DNA of 64,000 nt from Nitrospira sp. (GTDB lineage: Bacteria; Nitrospirota; Nitrospiria; Nitrospirales; Nitrospiraceae), in NCBI GenBank assembly GCA_022842445.1, contig JALHPO010000009.1, positions 1-64,000 on the forward strand, written 5' to 3'. The notes beneath the pieces were generated by a model. That model was not told where the DNA came from, made no database searches, and saw only the letters and a program-made list of their open reading frames with translations. The position numbers and the translations under genes are program-made. This document shows, in pieces, positions 1 through 8,899 of this stretch (the first letter of the stretch is position 1; every line of letters begins with the position of its first letter).

Positions 1-134
1 TCGGCGTAGAAGCGGCGGAGACCAGGGAATCAGTCGCGCAGGACGGGACGATGACGCGCGAGGGATAGGACAGTCGGCGTAGCTCAGTACGTCATACCAT
101 CACCCTGGGCGCATTAGGCGAGGGAGTCAAGCGG
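1..134 (-). repeat. Interspersed repeat family A, copy 1 (cut by window start)
   Basis: Read on the minus strand, this stretch aligns over its whole length with 426-556 and with 2738-2845. Shared blocks are CTTGACTCC, GCGCCCAGGGTGA, CCGACTGTCC and TCTCCGCCGC. No open frame is conserved between copies, so it is a DNA-level repeat. The left end is lost at the window edge. Confidence 0.7.
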
Positions 135-425
135 TATTAAGGGGTAAAGACATATTGTTGCATGATGCTTGAGTCCATCAGCATCGGACGAGTCAATGGC
201 TCAACGGCTCAACCCCAATGTGCCATGTCAGGACCAATCCGTCCGTGAGGAGCTATGACCGGGGGACTCGCCTGTGGTGCCGTCACTGCGCGCACTGAAC
301 GGGTCCGCTTCTACTACAGAATCCAGCGAACGAGCAAGGCACCCGGCCGCCCCTTCCTCCTCCCCTTGAGTCTAACTGTCGAAAAATGCCTGTAGCGATG
401 ACTTCACCAAGCCCACATTATAGTG

Positions 426-556
426 CTTGACTCCCATGCCTATTGCGCCCAGGGTGAAATTGTCCGGTGTGAAGCTCCGCTGACTGTTCCATCTCTCGCG
501 CTTCCTGCTTCTTCTCCGCGTGACCGATTCCTCAGTCTCCGCCGCTCCGATGCCCG
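426..556 (+). repeat. Interspersed repeat family A, copy 2
   Basis: This copy has the same block order as the two other copies: CTTGACTCCCATG, TTGCGCCCAGGGTGA, AGCTCCGCTGACTG, CATCTCTCGCGC, then TCAGTCTCCGCCGCT. It lies upstream of the DUF1328 gene and is inverted relative to copy 1. I see nothing recognisable between copies 1 and 2 (about 135-425). Confidence 0.75.
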
Positions 557-675
557 AGGTTCTCTGAACGGCTGCATGCCTTGTAGCCTGGTCTGCTGAT
601 GGAGGCGGCCGGGACAGCGGCATTGCTCCAGAGGACTCTGCGACTGATCTTCCATTCCATGGAGAGGAGTGAATC

Positions 676-843
676 ATGCTCTACTATGCACTGGTGTTCC
701 TGGTGGTCGGCTTGATTGCCGGCGTGCTGAATCTCGCCGGCGTATCTACGGTTGCGGTCCAGATATCGTGGATTCTGTTCGTGATCGGGATCGTATTGTT
801 GGTGATTCATCTGGTCACAGGGCGAACCGCTCGAGTGACGTAA
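676..843 (+). CDS. DUF1328 (YtjA-like) small membrane protein
   Basis: The product is a 55-residue, very hydrophobic protein beginning MLYYALVFLVVGLIAGVL, with two predicted membrane helices and a short basic tail. This matches the size and pattern of DUF1328/YtjA inner-membrane proteins, whose function is unknown. The start is the ATG seven bases after a strong GGAGAGGAG site; the GTG seven bases earlier opens a different, non-hydrophobic frame. It is the first gene of a run of small stress-type genes (CsbD, BON, DUF2934, Hsp20) on the same strand, which suggests co-expression under stress. Confidence 0.8.
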   Translation: MLYYALVFLVVGLIAGVLNLAGVSTVAVQISWILFVIGIVLLVIHLVTGRTARVT

Positions 844-923
844 CCGGGGCCTGTCTGGTTGTCCGTCGGTTTCCGGCGTGACGACCCGCTCCAATGTCAA
901 TCGCTACGCAAGGAGGAGGATGG

Positions 924-1145
924 ATGAACGCTGATCAACTCCAATGGAAATGGTTGCAGTTCAAAGGCGACCTGCAAAAACAGTGGAGCAAATTCACCGA
1001 TACTGACTTGCAGGAGATCGGAGGGAACTACGCCAAGTTTGTCGGCAAGGTCCCGGAACGGTATGCCGCCAAAAAGCGCGAACTGTTGAAGTGGGCCAAC
1101 CATTGGCACAAGAAGCCGGCGCCCGATGCCGCGGGGAAGAAATAG
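924..1145 (+). CDS. CsbD-family stress protein
   Basis: The product has 73 residues and starts MNADQLQWKWLQFKGDLQ. The W-x-x-FKGDLQ-xxW pattern and the charged helical body are typical of CsbD-like general stress proteins (E. coli YjbJ type), which are small, soluble and of unknown mechanism. The start is the ATG directly after AAGGAGGAGG; a longer frame from 894 would include the ribosome-binding site itself and is rejected. It is followed at 1214 by a BON-domain gene, a common companion in stress loci. Confidence 0.85.
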   Translation: MNADQLQWKWLQFKGDLQKQWSKFTDTDLQEIGGNYAKFVGKVPERYAAKKRELLKWANHWHKKPAPDAAGKK

Positions 1146-1213
1146 TTCTGCCGGATGGATGCCATTCGGCTACGACGATACATTCTAGCTATTCGGTTAA
1201 GGAGAAGACGAGA

Positions 1214-1771
1214 ATGAATACACGCACTGTTTTCACATTCTGCGCGACGTTGGTGATCGGCTGGGCGTTCTTGGCGGGATCGGCGAACGCGATTGGCAAG
1301 GCCGACGAGAAGACGCCGATCAATGATGCCTGGCTGACGGCGAAGACCAAGATTGCGTTGTTTGCCGATGCCCGGGTCAAGGGAAGCGAGATCACCGTGG
1401 AAAGCGCACAGGGTTCGGTGATGATCCGTGGGAAGGTGGATTCCGATGCGGCGAAGCAGGCGGCGGAGGGAATTGCCAAACAGATCGACGGCGTCAAGAC
1501 GGTTAAAAACGACTTGCAAGTGGTGGCGCCGTCCAAGCGCGAGGCGATTGACGACAAAGATGAGGCCATTACGACTCGAGTCAACGCTCAGATCGCGAAA
1601 GACGCCCAGCTCAAGGTGTCCGGGATTCATGCGCAGACGAATGCGGGTGTGGTCTCGCTGAGCGGCGAAGTGGCGGATCTGATGACCAGCGCGCAAGCGT
1701 CGTGGAAGGTCTGGCAGGTTCCCGGCGTGAAGTCGGTGAAGAACGATCTCACGGTCAAAGAGAAGGCCTAA
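1214..1771 (+). CDS. Exported protein with two BON domains
   Basis: The product has 185 residues. It begins with a signal peptide (MNTRTVFTFCATLVIGWAFL, cleavage near SANA). Two BON domains follow at roughly residues 35-110 and 115-185; each carries the V-x-V-x-x-G-x-V-x-x-x-G strand pattern, seen here as TVESAQGSVMIRGKV and QTNAGVVSLSGEV. BON proteins such as OsmY are periplasmic and are thought to bind membranes or stabilise envelope components during osmotic stress. The start follows AAGGAGAAG; the open frame extends upstream to 1091 but that part overlaps the CsbD gene and is not used. Confidence 0.85.
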   Translation: MNTRTVFTFCATLVIGWAFLAGSANAIGKADEKTPINDAWLTAKTKIALFADARVKGSEITVESAQGSVMIRGKVDSDAAKQAAEGIAKQIDGVKTVKNDLQVVAPSKREAIDDKDEAITTRVNAQIAKDAQLKVSGIHAQTNAGVVSLSGEVADLMTSAQASWKVWQVPGVKSVKNDLTVKEKA

Positions 1772-1893
1772 GCAAGTTCTGATAGGACACAGTCGCTCTC
1801 CGTCCGTCGATCCGGGCCGGGTGGCATCGACGGACGACAAGAGTGACTCCCTCAGTCAACCACGAACAACACGGAAGCGTGAGGAGGTGCACA

Positions 1894-2136
1894 ATGATCA
1901 ACGCAAGGGATTCACATCCCGCGGGGCCAGCCAAGTCGGCCGGCCCCGCTCAGGGCGGCTCAAGCGGGGCGAAATCTGGTTCAACTGAACAGGCTTCAAA
2001 GAGTCCCCAGACCCAAGACCGCATTGCTCGGCGGGCGTACGAACTGTACGAGCAACGTGAACGGCGGGATGGCTGGGCCTTGGAAGACTGGTTGAACGCG
2101 GAACGGGAATTGGCCGGCGCAGCCAGCCGCCGGTAA
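1894..2136 (+). CDS. DUF2934 protein (copy 1)
   Basis: The product has 80 residues: a low-complexity Ala/Gly/Ser/Lys N-terminal half, then the DUF2934 core IARRAYELYEQRERRDG followed by WALEDWLNAERE. Family function is unknown; the motif is helical and common in Nitrospirota and other GC-rich bacteria, often beside Hsp20 or stress genes. The ATG at 1894 follows GAGGAGGTG. Related copies occur at 52334-52600 (intact) and 37149-37254 (decayed). The Hsp20 gene starts 45 bases downstream and is probably co-transcribed. Confidence 0.8.
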   Translation: MINARDSHPAGPAKSAGPAQGGSSGAKSGSTEQASKSPQTQDRIARRAYELYEQRERRDGWALEDWLNAERELAGAASRR

Positions 2137-2180
2137 ATGACCCTGAACATTCACTGTGATAATGACAAGGAGATGAAGCC

Positions 2181-2657
2181 ATGAATACAATCCTACGATG
2201 GGATCCGACGAGCAGGGCTCGATGGAATCCTTTCAAAGATCGGGATGAATTGGAAAGCCGGTTGGCGACGATGTTTGCCACTCGGGAGGCGGCGGGGAAC
2301 GGCGGAAAGGAAGCCCTGACGGTGGCCCAGTGGACGCCGCTGGTGGACATCACCGAGGATGAGAAGGAATATCTCATTAAGGCCGAGTTGCCCGAGATGA
2401 AGAAGGAGGACGTGCGCCTCACGGTGGAGAACGACGTCCTGGCGATTTCCGGCGAACGGAAATTTGAGAAGGAAGAAAAGGGGAGAAAATATCACCGGGT
2501 CGAACGCGCATACGGAAGCTTCGTGCGCAGCTTTTCCCTTCCGGAGGATGCGGATGGGAGCAAGGTGACCGCCGGCTTCAACGACGGCATCCTCCAGGTG
2601 CATCTCCCGAAATCGGTGAAGGCGAAACCGCAAGCCATCGAGATCAAGGTGGGCTAG
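2181..2657 (+). CDS. Hsp20/alpha-crystallin small heat shock protein
   Basis: The product has 158 residues. The alpha-crystallin domain covers about residues 50-145, with hallmark strands PLVDITEDEKEYLIKAELP, MKKEDVRLTVENDVLAISG and YGSFVRSFSLPEDAD, the last followed by AGFNDGILQVHLPK. Small Hsps hold unfolded client proteins for refolding by DnaK/ClpB; DnaJ and ClpB genes lie elsewhere in this window. A second Hsp20 at 9875-10378 is related but not a recent copy. The start follows AAGGAG at normal spacing. Confidence 0.92.
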   Translation: MNTILRWDPTSRARWNPFKDRDELESRLATMFATREAAGNGGKEALTVAQWTPLVDITEDEKEYLIKAELPEMKKEDVRLTVENDVLAISGERKFEKEEKGRKYHRVERAYGSFVRSFSLPEDADGSKVTAGFNDGILQVHLPKSVKAKPQAIEIKVG

Positions 2658-2737
2658 TGTTACATTGATTCAACGGCGTCAGGGAAGGCTTCGTACGCAC
2701 CGGCGAGGATGGAGCCTTGCTGACGCGCCGTATCGTG

Positions 2738-2845
2738 TTTGACTCCCATGTTTCATTGCGCCCAGAGTGATGGTGCCGGTGTGTAGCTCCGCTGACTGTC
2801 TCATCTCTTGCGCTCCCTGCTTCTTCCCAGCATGACCCTTCTGCG
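2738..2845 (+). repeat. Interspersed repeat family A, copy 3
   Basis: It aligns with the two upstream copies: TTTGACTCCCATG, CATTGCGCCCAGAGTGATG, TAGCTCCGCTGACTG, CATCTCTTGCGCTCCCTGCTTCTTC. It occupies the gap after the Hsp20 gene. The remainder of 2658-3025 holds no convincing gene. Confidence 0.75.
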
Positions 2846-3025
2846 GATGCAACCGCCGGCGAGTGGCGCACGGCATTTCTCCGGTTCAATGACCTTGAGG
2901 TGTTGATCAATGTGGCCAGGCAGGCCAAGGAGTGGAGACCGGTCACGCCGTGACACGCCGGGCGGATTCCCGGGAAGTTTCCGGTCTTCCGGGGCTTCTC
3001 ACACCTTCATGTCATAACCGTCCGG

Positions 3026-3256
3026 TCATAATCGGGAGTTCAGTTGCCGTTTGATTGAGCAGTACAGCCCATAGACTTGAGCCACCAGTCCGGTTACGAG
3101 TAACCCAAGTGCCGTCGGAAGCCAGGGTGAGGCAGGGTCATCGAGTCCGTACATGCCGATGACGAACCCCAAGGCAACGGCAACGATGCCGACCGACCGT
3201 GCGATGACACCCCTCAGCGCCCAATTATTCGGTGACGAGTTGTTATCGGGCAGCAT
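3026..3256 (-). CDS. Small two-helix membrane protein, unknown
   Basis: The product has 76 residues. Two hydrophobic segments are visible, IVAVALGFVIGMYGL and LPTALGLLVTGLVAQVYGLY, joined by a short DDPASPW loop, with a basic C-terminus (SIKRQLNSRL). I do not recognise the family. The composition is clearly that of an inner-membrane protein, which argues for a real gene although it is short and stands alone. It is not obviously in an operon. Confidence 0.55.
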   Translation of the reverse strand: MLPDNNSSPNNWALRGVIARSVGIVAVALGFVIGMYGLDDPASPWLPTALGLLVTGLVAQVYGLYCSIKRQLNSRL

Positions 3257-3444
3257 CGTGTCAGTCTACATCTGCGTTGAACAAAAGTTCAATTTCACCT
3301 AGTAGAAAGCCATTGTCCGCATTAACACCTTGAACCGCGGAAGGGAAATGGCGGCGGCAACCATGTTCACGAGGAGTGGGGGATAACTCATCTCAGGAGC
3401 TTCACGAGATGAGCAGGGGATTCGACGGCCGTTGGCTCGGCGAG

Positions 3445-3624
3445 TCAGTCCAGGCTCCGGTGGGGGTCGTCGAATATCGTCCCGCATTCCAGGCAGCGAA
3501 CCTTCCCGGTCGGCCTACCGCTTCTCGTCCGAACATCGTCGATGAGACGCTGGTGAACGCAGAGCGTATTCGAGTTGGGGATTCCTGTCTCGTAACCGAT
3601 TTCTTGAACCGCCTGCGTGTCCAT
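3445..3624 (-). CDS. Small protein with a CxxC knuckle, unknown
   Basis: The product has 59 residues from the ATG that follows a GGAGG site; the open frame extends to 3714 with other possible starts. The C-terminal half reads KVRCLECGTIFDDP, a single Cys-x2-Cys knuckle resembling half of a zinc ribbon; an upstream Cys (NTLCVHQ) could add a ligand. No family is recognised. The opposite strand also has an open frame here, but it lacks any recognisable motif. Modest confidence. Confidence 0.4.
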   Translation of the reverse strand: MDTQAVQEIGYETGIPNSNTLCVHQRLIDDVRTRSGRPTGKVRCLECGTIFDDPHRSLD

Positions 3625-3800
3625 TGGCGCCTCCATCTCACGGTGCATTGACTCCACGTCTTCAGACTTTTCGCGAGTGTTATCCATTTGAGATATTCCG
3701 GCCAGATACCTCATGAGACCACATTACGGGGCACACGGTAGCACAGCCGCTTCGGGAGCAGAACTAGGGAATGTACCAGTCTCGCGTTGACAGACGCGAT

Positions 3801-4043
3801 TTACGGGCTGGCTAAAACAGGAGGACTCTCGGGAGTGGCGGGATGGGCAGCCGCTACTCGATAGGTCCTACCGGAATCCAGTGTCACGCGAATCTGTCCC
3901 GTACGGCTCAAGTAATCGATCGCGAGAAACACTTGGTTCCATGTGAGCTCCGGGCAGATCCCCACAATTTCTTCCATGGGACAATCGGTGCCGAGCTCCT
4001 CCAGGGCGGTGTGAACACGAGAGATGGTCGTTGAGACGGCCAT
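3801..4043 (-). CDS. Small winged-helix-like protein (paralogue A)
   Basis: The product has 80 residues from the ATG at 4043 (MAVSTTISRVHTALEEL). The core, ICPELTWNQVFLAIDYLSR then TGQIRVTLDSGRTYRV, looks like a helix-turn-helix followed by a two-stranded wing. The same core, CPDLTWNQVFCEIDRMSR, occurs in the protein at 52631-52843, so this is a small paralogous family. Function is unknown; the fold assignment is inference. It lies downstream of the sensor/regulator pair at 4262-6507 on the same strand, 218 bases away. Confidence 0.65.
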   Translation of the reverse strand: MAVSTTISRVHTALEELGTDCPMEEIVGICPELTWNQVFLAIDYLSRTGQIRVTLDSGRTYRVAAAHPATPESPPVLASP

Positions 4044-4261
4044 AGGGCACCCCCTTTGATAGGTCCTCGTTGTACGAGGCGGATGGGAGGTTAGGTGAAA
4101 TCGGCAGGAAGGAGAACTAGGGGAACTGCTAGACAAGCCAAGAAATATTACCAGGGCGCACGATGGCCGACGATAAGCCTTCCGACCAATCTGAGAGGAA
4201 CACGAGAAGATACCCGGCAACCGGGGGGCCATGGTGCCGGTCCGCTCGCGCGAGGAGCGCG

Positions 4262-4909
4262 TTACAGACTCACCAGACCTTCGGCCACTGCATACTTGGT
4301 CAGCTCGGCGGTCGAATGGAGATCCAGTTCCTCCATAATCCGCGATTTGTGGAATTCCACGGTCTTCACGGAAATATTCAGGAGCGTGGCGATATCCTTG
4401 GTACCCTTCCCTTCCGCGATGAGCTGCAACACCTCACGCTGCCGTGGCGTGAGTGCGGTCACGGGCCGCTGACGCACCAACGTTTCCGGCGGATGCAACG
4501 TAGCAGCCAGCACGTCTTTCGTGATCAGCGGCGTCATGTAGTGTTGTCCTCGCATGACCGCTTGGATGGCCTGCTTGAGCTCCGATGCGGCAGATCGTTT
4601 GATCAAATATCCGGAAGCGCCGGCCTTGAAGGCTTCTGTTGCATACGTCGGTGTCGCATGCATCGTGAGAAAGATCAGTTTGCTGTCAGGGACGAGCTTG
4701 GTGAGTTGTCTTGCGGCATCCAGCCCATTGAGCAGCGGCATGGAGATGTCGAGCAAGATCACGTCCGGGCGCAACTTCTGCGCTTCTTCCACCAGCGCGC
4801 GGCCGTCTTCCACGGTGCCGACGACCTCGGCCTCGGCTTCCACCAGCTTCCGAAGCCCGGCCAGGACCAGGGAGTGATCGTCTGCCATCAGGATACGAGG
4901 GCGCGTCAT
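4262..4909 (-). CDS. NarL/FixJ-type response regulator
   Basis: The product has 215 residues. An N-terminal receiver domain carries the acidic pair in RILMADDHSLVLAGL, the phosphoacceptor Asp in PDVILLDISMP and the conserved Lys in GYLIKRSA. A LuxR-type helix-turn-helix closes the protein (LTPRQREVLQLIAEGKG, then IATLLNISVKTVEFHKSRI). It overlaps the end of the histidine kinase gene by four bases, so the two are translationally coupled and form a cognate pair. Target genes are not evident from the sequence. Confidence 0.93.
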   Translation of the reverse strand: MTRPRILMADDHSLVLAGLRKLVEAEAEVVGTVEDGRALVEEAQKLRPDVILLDISMPLLNGLDAARQLTKLVPDSKLIFLTMHATPTYATEAFKAGASGYLIKRSAASELKQAIQAVMRGQHYMTPLITKDVLAATLHPPETLVRQRPVTALTPRQREVLQLIAEGKGTKDIATLLNISVKTVEFHKSRIMEELDLHSTAELTKYAVAEGLVSL

Positions 4910-6507
4910 GCTTCCTCTTTCTTGACCGGAACCCAGGCGCAGATCTTCGTTCCTTCAGCCGGCCTGGAATGGACGCGGAGGAATCCATTCAGCAGCCGCA
5001 ATCGTTGCTGCATGCTGGTCAAGCCTAACCCTTTGTGATGGGCGCTCTTGTCGCTCGCGTCAAATCCCTTGCCGTTATCTGTCACGGACAGGCCGACTCC
5101 CTTGGATGAACCACTCAGTTTCACGGTGGCCTCCGTGGCACAGGCATGTTTGGCGATGTTCTGAAGGCTTTCCTGCAACACGCGGAATAGACAGGTCGAA
5201 TGGTCCAGCGACAGTGAACCGGGCACACGATTCACCTTCAATGACACAGAAAGTCCTGTCCTCTTGGTGACCTCACGGATGTGATCTTCGACGGCCGGTT
5301 GCAGCCCCGCATGTTGCAAGAGAGACGGGTGGAGTTTGTAGGCGAGGTTATGGAGGTCATCGGAAAGCTGCTCGAGTTGCTCGAGAACCGGCTCCAAGGA
5401 TTTTCCGATCAATTCGGGCAAGAGAGGCGGCTGTCGTTCGAGCGACGCCACATCAAGGACCAGCGCAGCCAGCCGCTGGCTGACATCGTCATGCAGTTCG
5501 CGCGCGATCCGCTGCCGCTCGTCTTCCTGAGCCTTGATGAGCTTGGCGGTCAAGTCGTGCAGTTGCTTCTGCTGGAGCTGCAGCGTCTCCTCAGTCCGCT
5601 TACGCTCATTGATATCGGTAACAATGCCGCCGACCCCGTAGACGTGCCCCGATTTATCCCGCATAGGGAATTTCACAGCAATGGTCGTGTGGGGACCGTC
5701 GACGTAGAGGGACGTTTCCTCGAATTCCATGGCCGTTCCGGCTTCGAGTGTCGTGAGATCATGGAACCGGAACTGATCGGCCTGTGCGCGCGGAAACAGC
5801 TCCTCATCGGTCTTACCCACAATACTGTTCTGATCGAGACTGAAAGCTTCCCGGAATCGGCGGTTCGCATAGAGATACCGCCCATCCATTGCCTTGATGA
5901 ACGCAAGATTCGCCGCATGGTCCAGGAACGTACGAAACCGTTCCTCACTCTCGATCAGCGCCGCATTGGTCCGTTCCAGCTCCTTCGTTCGTTCACGGAC
6001 TCGACGCTCCAGCTCTTCCTGAGCGCTCCGCAAGGCTTCCTCGGCGCGTTTGCGCTCGGTGATGTCGTTGCCGATTATCAACAGGCAGCGTGTCTTCCCC
6101 AGCATGACCACGTCAGCGGAGATGAGAAACCGGCGCAGGCCGCCGTGGTTCATCCGCATCGGCACCTCGAGATTCCGCACCGACAGTTCGGATTTGAGGC
6201 GCTCGTTCAATCGAGCCCGATCTTGGGAATCGGGCCAAATGCCTGACAGGAGGGTCGTCTGTCCGATCAGGTCGTCCCGCTGAAACCCGAACATCTCCAG
6301 GCAGGCGTCGTTAACATCAAGGCAGCGACCGGTCTCTAACTCAGTCACTCCCATCGGATGGGGACTCAGCCGGAACGCCATGGCCAGGAATTCATCCTTT
6401 AAAGAAGGAAGAGTCTGCCTGCGCGGGCGCGAGGCAGGGCGTCGCCTCGGAGAAGGGCGGGCTCTCACTCCAGTAGGCCGTTTCTTCTTGGTCATTTTCG
6501 GCGGCAT
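4906..6507 (-). CDS. PAS-domain sensor histidine kinase (HisKA_3/NarX-like)
   Basis: The product has 533 residues and no clear membrane segment, so it is probably cytoplasmic. After a basic N-terminus there are two PAS domains (about residues 35-150 and 185-310; GVTELETGRCLDVNDACLEM and FRTFLDHAANLAFIKAMDG), a coiled-coil linker, a HisKA_3 dimerisation helix with the phosphoacceptor His in IARELHDDVSQRLAAL, and an HATPase domain with VTDNGKGFD and GLGLTSMQQRL. It phosphorylates the regulator encoded immediately downstream. An alternative start is the ATG four codons later (MTKKKRP). The signal sensed is unknown. Confidence 0.92.
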   Translation of the reverse strand: MPPKMTKKKRPTGVRARPSPRRRPASRPRRQTLPSLKDEFLAMAFRLSPHPMGVTELETGRCLDVNDACLEMFGFQRDDLIGQTTLLSGIWPDSQDRARLNERLKSELSVRNLEVPMRMNHGGLRRFLISADVVMLGKTRCLLIIGNDITERKRAEEALRSAQEELERRVRERTKELERTNAALIESEERFRTFLDHAANLAFIKAMDGRYLYANRRFREAFSLDQNSIVGKTDEELFPRAQADQFRFHDLTTLEAGTAMEFEETSLYVDGPHTTIAVKFPMRDKSGHVYGVGGIVTDINERKRTEETLQLQQKQLHDLTAKLIKAQEDERQRIARELHDDVSQRLAALVLDVASLERQPPLLPELIGKSLEPVLEQLEQLSDDLHNLAYKLHPSLLQHAGLQPAVEDHIREVTKRTGLSVSLKVNRVPGSLSLDHSTCLFRVLQESLQNIAKHACATEATVKLSGSSKGVGLSVTDNGKGFDASDKSAHHKGLGLTSMQQRLRLLNGFLRVHSRPAEGTKICAWVPVKKEEA

Positions 6508-6752
6508 GGGACTGGAGCAATTCTAGGCCTCATGGGAGAGCCAAGCAAGAGCGGCAAGAAGCCGATGGCAGAAACGGGTATGCCCAGGTGCGATTTGAAC
6601 TGCATACTAGGACAATGCCTAGTGCCGCAGCCGGGCCAATTGTCTTAAAGATATCCTCCAGCGGTGGTCTATGAATCCTTCAGTCACAATGCCATCTCTT
6701 CCTCATGCCATCTCTTCCTCCCATCACCAATTTAGGCAAGGAGTATGTATCT

Positions 6753-7356
6753 ATGCCCGCTTCTGCTGCGGAGTCCTGTCAAGAGGATCGGACGAGGAAT
6801 CTTGGTTCCACCGGCACGATCGTCCTCTCTGCATCTTGCCGTCTCCACTTCATCGACCGGAACGCCATCAGTCTGCTGGGCACACTCGATTCGAACTGGT
6901 TCGCGCCAACGGGAACACAGCCTCTTCCCCCATGCCTCATGACCATGGTCCAGGAGATTGCAGCCTATTCAACTATCGACAGATGCCCTGATTCGTTGTC
7001 GGTGCACATGAGTCAGTTTCTTGGATCGCGTTCACAACCGATTCGAGTACAAGGTTTCATGTTGCCCTGTCACGAACAACGAGAGCGAAACTTCGTGCTG
7101 GTCTTGTCCCGCTCGAATCCCGGCACGATGCATAACATCGAGTTGCTCGACAGCCTTTCGTAGAACCACTTCTGCTTCGCCTGTTGCTTCTTGCGTCAGA
7201 TCCGGGCACCAGGTTGGCGAAATTGTCCACACCAGAACGGCGGGAGTCTTTACTGAGACGATACCGGGCCGGAGGAAACTACCGATAGCGCTTCGCATTT
7301 CGTGCAGGCAATCGATTTCTGCCGGCCAGAGGCATATCTGTTGCTTCTCTCGCTGA
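6753..7356 (+). pseudogene. Frameshifted LuxR-type regulator
   Basis: An ATG after AAGGAG opens a 136-residue frame (GSTGTIVLSASCRLHFIDRN, then VLSRSNPGTMHNIELLDSLS) that looks like the PAS-like N-terminal part of a LuxR regulator and stops at 7163. In another frame immediately after, the sequence SASPVASCVRSGHQVGEIVH then AGVFTETI resembles a degenerate LuxR helix-turn-helix, followed in that frame by RRKLPIALR. A single-base frameshift plus decay explains the structure best. The alternative is a short functional protein ending at 7163. Confidence 0.5.
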
Positions 7357-7422
7357 TCAGCATCGTGAAATGAATTGCATAGGTGATCTCACGAGAGCGT
7401 CGCACCGAAAAGGGAGAAGCCC

Positions 7423-7686
7423 ATGACAACACACGTACAGCATTGCAATCGCTGCGGCGGTATGATGGTTGAAGTGTACGGCGACTTGATGAGTCCGGAT
7501 GAGATAGGGATGGACGTGGTCGGGTGGCGGTGCGTCAACTGCGGGGACTATGTGGATGAGCTGGTGCTCAAGAATCGGGGGATGCAACAGGGACCAGCCT
7601 CGTTTCCCATCCGATTGGCGAAAGAGCGGGCTCCAATGCAACGTCTGGCGCCGCTGTCGATCCAACGCCGCCGCGCCGTGGCATGA
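7423..7686 (+). CDS. Small zinc-ribbon protein, unknown
   Basis: The product has 87 residues. Two Cys-x2-Cys knuckles, HCNRCGGMM and WRCVNCGDYVDE, about 30 residues apart form a probable zinc ribbon; the C-terminal third is basic and low in complexity. The ATG follows AGGGAGAAGCCC. Similar small zinc-ribbon proteins are frequent in Nitrospira-like genomes, but I cannot assign a function. It is convergent with the dnaJ gene downstream. Confidence 0.7.
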   Translation: MTTHVQHCNRCGGMMVEVYGDLMSPDEIGMDVVGWRCVNCGDYVDELVLKNRGMQQGPASFPIRLAKERAPMQRLAPLSIQRRRAVA

Positions 7687-7752
7687 ACCTGACAGCCGAG
7701 TCGCCAGTTCCATCATATGCCTGACTGTTCCATCTCGATGGGATTATGCGCG

Positions 7753-8883
7753 TCACGGCACCGGCGAGCCGGATTTCCTGACGTCTTCACGTGACTGTAG
7801 CTTCGCCAGCTCCAACAGCAGCGCACGCTCGCGATCCGACACATCGGTCGGAGTCCGGACCTCCACCACCACAAAGAGATCGCCTTTCCCTTTTATCCCG
7901 ACTCTCGGCATCCCTTTCCCCTTCAGCCGAAGGGTGGCGCCGCTTTGAGTCCCTGGCGGAATCGTCACCTGCAAAGCCTCTCCGCCCAGCCCCGCCACAC
8001 ACAACTTTCTTCCCAGCGCAGCATCGGGGAATGTCACCGAGTGAACCGTATACAGATCGTCGCCGTGCCGCTCGAAGGTCGGATGGCGGCGGATATGCGG
8101 GCGAATGAGCAGATCACCCGGCGGCCCGCCGTTGGCGTTTGCCTCTCCTTGCCCCGGCAGCCGGACCACCATGCCGTCATCGACTCCGGGCGGGATTTTG
8201 ACTTTCAATGTATGCGGGAGAAATCGATAGCCGCCGCCCTGACAGAGCGGACAGGGAGATTCGATAATCTGTCCTCGCCCCTGGCAACGAGCGCACGTCG
8301 TCAGCGTCACAAGCCGTACGTCTTTCCTCATCTTTACGTCTTGTTTCTGCCCGGTACCTCGACAATCGGGACAAGCCAACGGCTTTGTGCCGGCTTTGGC
8401 CCCGCTGCCATCGCAATCCACGCATTTCTCCGATCGCGTGAGGTAAATCTCCCGTTCACCACCGTGCGCGGCTTCTTCCAAGGTCAATTCCACGTCATAA
8501 CGAAGATCCACCCCCCTTGCCGAGCCAGCTCCAGGCCTCATGCGGCGGCCGAACAGGTCTCCGAACATACCCGACAGATCGCCAAATCGGGCTCCGAAGA
8601 AATCCCCGAATTGAAAATCGCGCATGAGGTCTTCGGACGACCACCGTTCACTCACGCCGGCATGGCCCGTCGTATCGTATTCTTTTCGTTTCGTGTCGTC
8701 GGAGAGGACGGCGTAGGCTTCCGCCATTTCGCGGAACTTTGCCGTGGCGCCGGGATCCTTGTTCTTGTCCGGATGACATTGCAGCGCCAGCTGCCGGTAG
8801 GCATGCTTGATCTGATCCCGGGTTGCAGTTCGATCGACACCCAAGACCTCGTAATAGTCGCGCTTGGATTCGGTAGTGGGCAC
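7753..8883 (-). CDS. dnaJ: DnaJ, type I Hsp40 co-chaperone
   Basis: The product has 376 residues from the GTG at 8883, the usual DnaJ length. The J-domain has the HPD motif (QCHPDKNKD); a G/F-rich linker follows; the zinc domain has four CxxCxGxG repeats ([32 protein letters not shown]); then the C-terminal substrate-binding domains. It stimulates DnaK ATPase and delivers clients; DnaK is not in this window. The GTG is preceded by GAGGAAGGATC. A longer frame to 8976 would read into repeat B (8900-9066) and is rejected. Confidence 0.93.
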   Translation of the reverse strand: MPTTESKRDYYEVLGVDRTATRDQIKHAYRQLALQCHPDKNKDPGATAKFREMAEAYAVLSDDTKRKEYDTTGHAGVSERWSSEDLMRDFQFGDFFGARFGDLSGMFGDLFGRRMRPGAGSARGVDLRYDVELTLEEAAHGGEREIYLTRSEKCVDCDGSGAKAGTKPLACPDCRGTGQKQDVKMRKDVRLVTLTTCARCQGRGQIIESPCPLCQGGGYRFLPHTLKVKIPPGVDDGMVVRLPGQGEANANGGPPGDLLIRPHIRRHPTFERHGDDLYTVHSVTFPDAALGRKLCVAGLGGEALQVTIPPGTQSGATLRLKGKGMPRVGIKGKGDLFVVVEVRTPTDVSDRERALLLELAKLQSREDVRKSGSPVP

Positions 8884-8899
8884 CGGCGATCCTTCCTCA

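Noticed and set aside
1028..1840. 270-codon open frame on the minus strand opposite the BON gene
   Set aside because: It overlaps two convincing plus-strand genes and has no recognisable domain; the high GC third position of the real gene produces it.
4163..5038. 291-codon plus-strand frame opposite the response regulator
   Set aside because: The minus strand carries a full receiver and LuxR domain; this frame is its shadow.
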